Origin: Oehlia diaphana
Lineage: Eukaryota; Glomeromycota; Glomeromycetes; Glomerales; Glomeraceae
Reading direction: 5' to 3'
Assembly: GCA_003833135.1 (NCBI GenBank)
Contig: QZLH01001310.1
Location: 16,755 to 32,457 of the forward strand
Length of the DNA stretch: 15,703 bases
Position 1 is the stretch's first letter. Every line of letters starts with the position of its first letter. Positions 9,201 through 15,703 of this stretch are shown one piece after another. The notes under the pieces were generated by a model, which saw only the letters and a list, made by a program, of their open reading frames with translations, had not been told where the DNA came from and did no database searches. Made by a program: the position numbers and the translations under genes.

Positions 9201-9874
9201 TCAAGTTATATTTGTGTCTACTTGCTTGGCCTTTTCTGTTGCTTTAGCCTGAGCTTTCTTCCTATTTAACTCGTTGATTTGTCCTACAACTATCTTAAGT
9301 TTTTCGTTTTGGAGCTGTCGTTTATAACGACAATATTCCCTATTATTACAATAAACAATTATAAATATCTAACAAGTAATATTATAAACAAATAAAATAA
9401 ACAAAATATAAAATAATAAAAAAAAAGTCTTAAGATTGCAAAGGTATTATCACCATGTTCCAATTGAAATCATACAGAACGACCCAACAGCCCAATTTGA
9501 AGCCGAGAGAACACTACCTGTAATTATCATTACACACTAATTTAATATAGTACACTTGATTTATTTTGTACAGTACTAAGCGTACCGAGAAATAAGAGTT
9601 GACCAAACCTTTCTGTAAAAATCTTAATGCGCCAATGGTTGTTCCTCCGCCAATTCCGTACAAGAAACTTTTACGGGCGCATGGAATTTTACCAATATTT
9701 TTGAAGTCATTCAGACTCAAATTCTATAGCATAATGTCAATCGAATGAATAAAGAGTTTATAAAGTTGTGTGAAGGTTCCAACTTACTTTCAAAACTATC
9801 GAGAATCGCTTTTCTTTGGTTGTTGATTCATTTGATTGAGAATCTATTGAAATATTCTTGTCTGAAGAACTCAT
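9201..9874 (-). CDS. COX20: Cytochrome c oxidase assembly protein COX20 (FAM36A family)
   Basis: Cox20 is a small inner-membrane chaperone that binds newly made Cox2; in yeast it presents Cox2 for N-terminal processing by the Imp1 peptidase and for copper-site assembly. Four exons: 9874-9788, 9723-9609, 9517-9454 and 9339-9201, giving 134 aa, near the human length of about 118. The family core is clear: DFKNIGKIPCARKSFLYG (residues 35-52), matching the 'PCAR.S.LYG' motif. A first membrane segment covers about 49-68 and a second about 75-90. The family-typical W-Y-CRY turn (WEYCRYKRQ) begins at Trp89, split by the third intron. The C-terminal tail (about 95-134) is highly charged and Lys/Glu/Gln-rich, likely helical. 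The first 29 residues are polar. It is divergent from CCT4, 136 bp away. Confidence 0.93.
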
Positions 9875-10010
9875 GATAAATATGAATATATATAATTTTT
9901 GCTGATCATAAATTTTTTGGGATCTTATCCTAACTTATTAATCTAATTGGCTGATCGTACACGTAAATGTCTGCAACTGATTTTTAATTTTTTTTTTGTA
10001 CACAGTGGTT
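9875..10010. promoter_or_regulatory. Shared divergent promoter region of COX20 and CCT4
   Basis: Only 136 bp separate the two start codons, so both promoters and 5' leaders must fit here or overlap. A single CCAAT box on the minus strand (ATTGG at 9946-9950) lies near the middle. CTGATC occurs twice (9902-9907 and 9951-9956). TATATATAATT near the COX20 start could be an AT-rich core element. A T-run followed by GTACACAG directly before the CCT4 ATG resembles an acceptor, so a 5' leader intron is conceivable. Confidence 0.7.
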
Positions 10011-12612
10011 ATGACAGAAAACAAAGTATCGAGTTATAGATCTTTCAAAGACAAGGAAAAGCCCGTAGAAGTTCGACTTAGCAACATTATCGCTGCTAAA
10101 GGTATTATTTACTTTAAATACAACTTTGGAGCGTAACACGCTTCGAAATATCTTTCGTTCTTGAAGTTTTTCACAAGAGAATACGAAAACACTTAGGCCC
10201 TTCAAAGTTAAAATAAGCAAAGAAACTTTTTACTAAAAATTTGGATGATCGTAAAAAATAATATGTAGCCAAAGAAGGATAGATCTAAATTAGATTCGTC
10301 TAAAATTTTTGCTTAGAAAAAAATTAATTTAATCTATTTCATTTATTTTAGCGGTAGGGGATGCTGTGCGGACTTCCCTCGGTCCTAAAGGCATGGATAA
10401 AATGGTAAGAATTTTTATGTTTTTATTATCATCTGCAGGTTTAAAATGGATCACATACAATAAACATGACCTCACAACTAATTATTTACAATTAATCATA
10501 TGCTATTGATTATTAATTTCAACTAGATTCAAACTGGTAGTGGTGAAGTTGTCATCACTAATGATGGAGCTACAATTTTGAAACACATGTCTGTTTTACA
10601 TCCCGCAGCCAAAATGGTAAAAGTTTTATATTTATTTTTAGACTTGTAAATTGTTCAGTTTAATCTAACAAATAAATTATTGAGCAGCTTGTTGATTTGT
10701 CTGCTGCTCAAGATGTTGAGGCCGGAGATGGGACAACGTCTGTTGTAGTTATTGCAGGCGCACTTTTGGGAGCTGCTGAGAAAATGCTTGTTAAGGGTAA
10801 TAAAATTTCTATATAGTCCGAGAAATAGCGGATCGTATTAAAAGGAGAAGAACCTTGCCTTTCATTAAACTAAGATCCTTCTTTAGAAATGCAATTAGTG
10901 ATTTATATATAATAAGTAATGTGTTTAATTATTAATTCTCAGGGATACACCCTACAACAATTGCTGAAGCTTTCCAGCGCGCCGCCAATAAATCAACTGA
11001 ATTTCTTACAGAGATGTCTACTCAAATAGATTTATCAGATAAGAATTCATTGTTAAGGGCCGCTAGCACTTCATTAAACTCAAAAGTAGGTTAAGTAATC
11101 AATTTTTTACAAAAAATTTCATGTGTCTTATTAAATATTTTTTATAGATTGTTTCACAATATTCTGGCCTTCTTGCCCCTATTGCTGTTGATGCCGTATT
11201 GCGCGTAATTGACCCAGCAACAGCTACTAATGTGGATTTAAAAGATATTCGTATTGTTAAAAAAGTTGGTGGGACGATCGATGACACTGAATTAATAGAT
11301 GGATTAGTACTTACCCAAAATGTTGTTAAAAATTCTGGAGGCCCGACTCGCATTGAGAAAGCAAAGATAGGCCTAATTCAGTTTCAATTGTCTCCACCAA
11401 AACCCGATGTATGAATTATACCAAGTAAATTTAATTTCTTCCGTTTTCTTTTTATTCACATTTATTTTATTTTTTAATATTTAGATGGAGAATCAAATCA
11501 TAGTTAATGATTATAGACTTATGGATAAAATTTTAAAGGAAGAAAGACAATATCTTCTTAATATGTGTAAAAAAATTAAAAAAACAGGATGTAACGTTCT
11601 TTTAATTCAAAAATCAATTCTTAGAGATGCTGTTAATGATTTGTCTTTACACTTCCTGTCAAAGTTGAAAATTTTAGTGGTTAAAGATATTGAAAGAGAC
11701 GAGATTGAGTTTATTTGTAAGGTAATTCTTTTATAATTTTATAAATCTAACATAAATTTCCTTTTCAACTTAAGTTATATTCCATTTTGTAGAGTACTGG
11801 CTGTAAACCAATTGCGGATATAGAATCATTTGCTGAGGATAAACTTGGTTATGCTGAACTTATTGACGAAGTTCAAACTTCAGGTGCTCGTGTTGTTAAA
11901 ATTACTGGTGTCAAACACATTGGCAAAACTGTGTCAATCTTATGTCGTGGTGCTAATTCTCTGGTTTTGGAAGAGGCTGAACGTTCACTTCATGATGCGC
12001 TTTGTGTTGTTCGCTGTCTTGTAAAGAAAAAGTGAGATTTCTTATTTTTGATTTTTAAAAGTAACATTTGGAAATAATTTTTAAATGCTTGTAATTCTTC
12101 AATTAGAGCACTCATTGCAGGAGGGGGAGCACCTGAAATTGAAGTTTCGCAGCGATTATCGGAGTATGCAAAAACATTAAAGGGCATGGAAGCTCATTGT
12201 TTTGAAGCTTTTGCCAATGCGCTTGAAGTTATTCCGATAACATTAGCTGAAAATGCAGGATTGAATCCCATTAATATTGTTACTGAATTAAGAAATAGAC
12301 ATGCTTTAGGAGAGAAAACTGCAGGAATAAATGTGAAAAAAGTAGCGTTAGGATTTATTTTGTTTGTTTATTTATTTTGAAGGAAGTTTTTAACATACAC
12401 TTTTATATTTAAGGGTACAATTTCAAATATTCTCGAAGAAAATGTCATACAACCTTTACTTGTGTCAACCAGTGCAATAGAATTGTCTGCAGAGACCGTA
12501 AAGATGCTGCTTAAGATTGATGATTTGGTAAATATGTTCATAATTAGACTTTTTCTTATGTAATGTATCGTCTTCTAATATCGTCTTTCATTTTTAGGTT
12601 CAAACTCGATAA
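10011..12612 (+). CDS. CCT4: T-complex protein 1 subunit delta (CCT4), cytosolic chaperonin
   Basis: Delta subunit of the eight-member TRiC/CCT ring that folds actin, tubulin and many WD40 proteins using ATP in the cytosol. Eleven exons: 10011-10101, 10352-10404, 10527-10616, 10688-10796, 10943-11085, 11148-11408, 11485-11721, 11793-12031, 12107-12341, 12414-12527 and 12598-12612, giving 528 aa, the usual family length. Equatorial nucleotide motifs: LGPKGMDKM (residues 40-48), TNDGATIL (59-66), GDGTTS (91-96) and, in the second equatorial half, [12 protein letters not shown] with the presumed catalytic Asp396 and AGGGAPEIE (412-420). The C-terminus KIDDLVQTR resembles the animal CCT4 ending (KIDDVVNTR). 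The first intron is the longest (250 nt); others are 62-146 nt. The last exon encodes only VQTR and the stop. It starts 136 bp from divergent COX20. Confidence 0.97.
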
Positions 12613-13205
12613 TTTTCATGTTTATGTAATAAATTTACTGATTTAGTGTATTGTTAAATTCATGTGTGATAACTATTGATACAATAGTTTATATTCTGTT
12701 CGGAAAAACTTTCCTATAATGGGCGAGGCTTGGAGTGGTTTAATTCATACATTTAATTTTTTTTTTGGTGAAACAGAAAAATATCATAAATATTTTAAAT
12801 AAATATTTATTTTGCGCCAACCAACAAACGAATTTGGAAATATTATTTTTTAAAGTTTAAATCGGCATAAAAAGTTGATCTAATGCTGATCACTAATCGA
12901 CTCTTGAAATACACGAGTCATTGATTACGAGACTGTTTTCCATTATAGGGACCCTAACGCCAAACTTCACCAATTCAAGGATTGATTAAATGTACAATAT
13001 GCGAGCTTATCTGTAGGCTGATTCATTTGGCCAATAATAAATATTTATTGCATGTACGAGGGCTGTAAAGCATCACAAGATTTCTAAATGAGGTCCAACC
13101 TGAGATTATCATCAAAAACAAGATAAAAGGTCCCTCTACGAGCTTTTCTATTCCATTTTTTTTCATCGCAATTTTAACGATTTTAACGAATTAAATAATT
13201 ACGAA
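12613..13205. other. Intergenic region between CCT4 and the bestrophin-like gene
   Basis: This 593-bp tandem interval carries the CCT4 3' end and the bestrophin promoter. A CCAAT box on the plus strand is at 13031-13035, about 170 bases before the ATG. GACTC/GAGTC around 12899-12919 forms a small imperfect inverted repeat. No open frame of note or RNA gene is seen. Confidence 0.55.
12628..12633 (+). promoter_or_regulatory. AATAAA polyadenylation-type signal of CCT4
   Basis: AATAAA begins 16 bases after the CCT4 stop codon, a compact but plausible distance for a fungal 3' end. It is weak evidence alone in an AT-rich background. Confidence 0.4.
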
Positions 13206-14967
13206 ATGCCAGTTGACGCTAATTTTAAAAATCCGAACGCTAAAGGGAGATTTTGTAGTGGGTTATGCCGGCGCAGAGGATGGGGTTACCCTGACGTTCT
13301 ACGAGTTAGAGGCTCTGTAAGCATTAAAGAAAAGAAAAAATATCGTCTTTTTATTTGTAGGAATTTTTCTAACCCGAATTCATTAATAGGTGCTTCCGAC
13401 TACAATTCCCGTCCTTTTCTTTACAGCCCTTTTCACTACTCAAGTAGTTGTCCTATACAAGATTTTTGATATAGATGTCAGAATGCCAGAAAGTTTGGGT
13501 AAGTTATTTTTTTATCAAGTTGGTTAAAAATTATTTATATTATACATATTTTAATTATAATGGTAAATTCAGTTGGTACTGTTGCTGTGGTTGTTGGTCT
13601 TCTTTTGGCTTTTCGAACGAACAATGCTTATGATCGTTATTATGAAGGCAGAAAATTATTTGTTAGCATGTGGTAAATAATTTTAATCTTGACATCGCGT
13701 GCCGACATCAAAAAGTTCATTTGCTATGGCATGGATAGTATTAAAAGACAAATTTTCGTTTTACTAGTACCGACATTCGAAACGCCACACGTAACATCTG
13801 GGTTGGCGTAAGGGAAGTTGATGAGGGTGACCGTCAAGAAAAAGAAAGGAACGTTAAACTTTTATTGGCATTCGCAATTGCTGTTAAACATCATCTTCGT
13901 TTAGAATTCGGTATTGATTGGTATGATTTAAATGACCTTCTTCCTGAGGGACTCCAATTAACAAATTTTGATGGAAATGTTGCACAAGAAAATACTGTAT
14001 TGGGATCAGGAAGTGAGGAAGACCCTAATAGACATGATGCCAATAGACCTTCAACAGATCTACCCGATGTTAGGTCATCGCTTCGTTCAATTGCAACTAG
14101 AATCCCCCCTACAACTTATAATACTCTTCGTAATAATTATTCTACTGATAATACAACTATATGGTTTGGTGCATCAGAATGGGGTAATGAAGTTGATGCT
14201 AGTATGAGTTTACCACTTGAAATTATTTTTCATGTTGGATTGTATATTGATAAAAAACGGGGTAATATTATGGATAGTGCTTATGGTACTATTTCTTCAA
14301 ATTTAAACAGCTTGGTCGATATTTTTGGTAATTTAGAAAGAATTGGTAATACACCCATTCCTTTTGCTTATAACATTCATCTGTAAGTACGTTTTTAAAT
14401 AATTGGTTTTTAATGAAGAAATTTGGATTTTAAAATAATTTTATTTCATTATGAATAGGAAACAAGCCGTCATTATATATGTTTGGATACTTCCATTCAC
14501 TTTAGTTGCAATGCTCGGATGGGTTACTATTCCAACTGTCGTATTAGTTGGTTTCATTCTTTTTGGTGTTGAATCTATCGGTAATATTTCGTTTAAATAT
14601 CTTTTTTTATTAAATTTTTTTTCAAGTAAAAGCTCATTTTTTTTTTTTATACAGGTGCTGAAATTGAGAATCCATTCGGTATGTTAATATTTTTGTTTTA
14701 TTTTTGAATTTATTTTGAATTTATGAAAATTGAATTTTAAAATTAATAAATTTTCTTAAAAAACAAAGGTTATGATACAAATGATTTACCATTGGATGGA
14801 TATTGCCAAGTTAGTATAAATTTAATTAATATATTAAGTTAGTTAATTGTTTATTTTATCAAATATTAATTTTTGAAATTTAATAGGATTTGGAAGCCGA
14901 AATTAAATATTTGGAACGTCATATTCCTTCCGTAAAAGCAGTTCCAGCGTCTCAATCTTCTCGTTAA
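13206..14967 (+). CDS. Bestrophin-family (RFP-TM, formerly UPF0187) anion channel-like protein
   Basis: Bestrophins form pentameric chloride/bicarbonate channels; fungal members are little studied, so transport is inferred from the family. Eight exons: 13206-13316, 13390-13498, 13573-13672, 13768-14382, 14459-14580, 14655-14678, 14769-14809 and 14887-14967, giving 400 aa. Order: polar N-terminus, WGYPDVLRVRGS (26-37), membrane segment about 38-64, then VGTVAVVVGLLLAFRTNNAY (74-93), the classical 'LLAFR.N.AYDR' motif, followed by YYEGRKL. TDIRNATRNIWVGV is at 108-121. A polar, acidic stretch (about 173-215) looks like a loop insertion. A hydrophobic pair covers about 314-350, then IENPFGYDTNDLPLD (356-370), which corresponds to the calcium-clasp/C-terminal signature NPFG.D.ND. 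In the first intron only the distal AG (13389), preceded by CTAAC, keeps the frame open. Cys107, encoded across an intron, sits where I expect Trp. Confidence 0.93.
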
Positions 14968-15664
14968 TTTATTTTTCAGAAATAAAATCCATCATTTCTG
15001 TTTTGTATTTATTTGTTTTTTTTTTCTTAAAAAAAAATATTTTGCTGTAAATCTTGATCATTAATGTCGATTAAAATCAATAAAAGTTGAATTGAAAATG
15101 CAAATTGGTTTATACTTTTTTATTTGAGAATTTTTGGTTTAGACCATTACTATTAGTCTGTTAAAAAAAATAAAGCTTTTGCTTTCATTAAAATGTGTTT
15201 AGATCCTGATTTTTCAACTAAAATAATAATATTATTATAAAAATTTTATTCATTAGTATTTTTGTAATAATAATATTTTTTTAATTAAAAAAAAATCGTC
15301 TTATTAGTAATGTAAAATTAGTTATGCTTTAACCAGGTTCTGTGTTATCGGATTTTTTAATTTTTTATTTTTATTTTTTATTTAACAATATAAAAATAAC
15401 GATAAAATTGTAATGAAAATATTTTTTGTACTAGCTCTTCATAAGAATTTAAATATATCTCTTTATATACAAAAAAAAAATTATCTTTTTCATCAATTCC
15501 ATCGTTACCAGTTTCCAAAGAAAAAAAAAATATATAATTATTTACAAATTGAAAGAGTAATATGTGTAAAATAAGCAAGAAATTTTTTATATCCAAATAT
15601 ACGCATAATATTATATATACATATATATTATATGAAAATATATACCTTTATATATATATGTACC

Positions 15665-15695
<31 letters not shown>

Positions 15696-15703
15696 TAAAA
15701 AAA
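14968..15703. other. AT-rich 3' flank with TA tract and poly-A run
   Basis: AATAAA occurs at 14981-14986 and 15079-15084, either suitable for the bestrophin 3' end. Beyond that the sequence is very AT-rich, with a TA-rich tract (about 15608-15660) and a run of 23 A at 15673-15695. On the minus strand 15480-15525 encodes a short polar stretch (LETGNDGIDEKDN) inside a 72-codon frame rich in poly-T-derived Phe. It could be the last exon of a gene lying beyond the window, but nothing confirms that. Confidence 0.5.

Noticed and set aside
9984..10220. Minus-strand 78-codon frame
   Set aside because: It is antisense to CCT4 exon 1 and intron 1; no family resemblance.
11099..11353. Minus-strand 84-codon frame inside CCT4
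   Set aside because: It is the antisense shadow of CCT4 exon 6, which is strongly conserved on the plus strand.
13206..13469. 87-codon unspliced frame as a small protein
   Set aside because: It is read-through of the first bestrophin intron; splicing 13316 to 13390 restores the conserved membrane segment.
15378..15596. Minus-strand 72-codon frame as a gene
   Set aside because: It is largely poly-T and AT-rich translation; only a short stretch looks protein-like, too little to call.
1..15703. CRISPR array, tRNA, rRNA or bacterial-type operon
   Set aside because: No regularly spaced repeats, tRNA-type internal control boxes or rRNA segments were seen; the genes are intron-rich and eukaryotic.

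Overview
This window looks like nuclear DNA of an early-diverging fungus, most likely an arbuscular mycorrhizal (Glomeromycotina, Rhizophagus-like) genome. It is very AT-rich and gene-dense on the right. The genes are split by many short GT...AG introns, mostly 62-150 nt, some with a CTAAC-type branch site. The proteins are typical single-copy eukaryotic ones, beside a decayed MULE/FAR1-type transposase relic. The species assignment is inference from composition and gene style only.

Layout. Positions 1-3880 hold no intact gene. They contain a heavily degenerate Mutator-like transposase relic (64-1441) that still shows a SWIM zinc-finger signature and a worn zinc knuckle. A 78-bp gapless direct repeat lies at 37-114 and 2151-2228. 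There is also a TA-flanked perfect palindrome (1539-1600), a cluster of GGTGAT/ATCACC motifs and scattered unidentified fragments. Positions 3881-4649 (+) encode mitochondrial inner membrane protease subunit 1 (IMP1, five exons). Positions 5175-8120 (-) encode a WDR26/Gid7-type LisH-CTLH-WD40 subunit of the GID/CTLH ubiquitin ligase (13 exons read here; first exon uncertain). Positions 9201-9874 (-) encode the cytochrome oxidase assembly factor COX20 (four exons). Positions 10011-12612 (+) encode the TRiC/CCT chaperonin delta subunit CCT4 (11 exons). Positions 13206-14967 (+) encode a bestrophin-family (RFP-TM) anion channel-like protein (eight exons). The last 0.7 kb is AT-rich non-coding sequence ending in a TA tract and a poly-A run.

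I rebuilt each gene exon by exon. In IMP1, COX20, CCT4 and the bestrophin the spliced length is a multiple of three, with one continuous frame from ATG to stop. In the WDR26 homologue the frame is continuous through 13 exons, but the initiator is not certain.

Relations. COX20 and CCT4 are divergent with only 136 bp between start codons, so they probably share a promoter. IMP1 and WDR26/GID7 converge. IMP1 and COX20, only about 4.6 kb apart, act on the same client in yeast: Cox20 holds the Cox2 precursor while Imp1 trims it. That is the most suggestive biological link here. I saw no convincing new biosynthetic, defence or mobile system. The items worth a second look are the repeat and palindrome structures on the left, the unusual leader of the WDR26 gene and the hairpin just after its stop codon.
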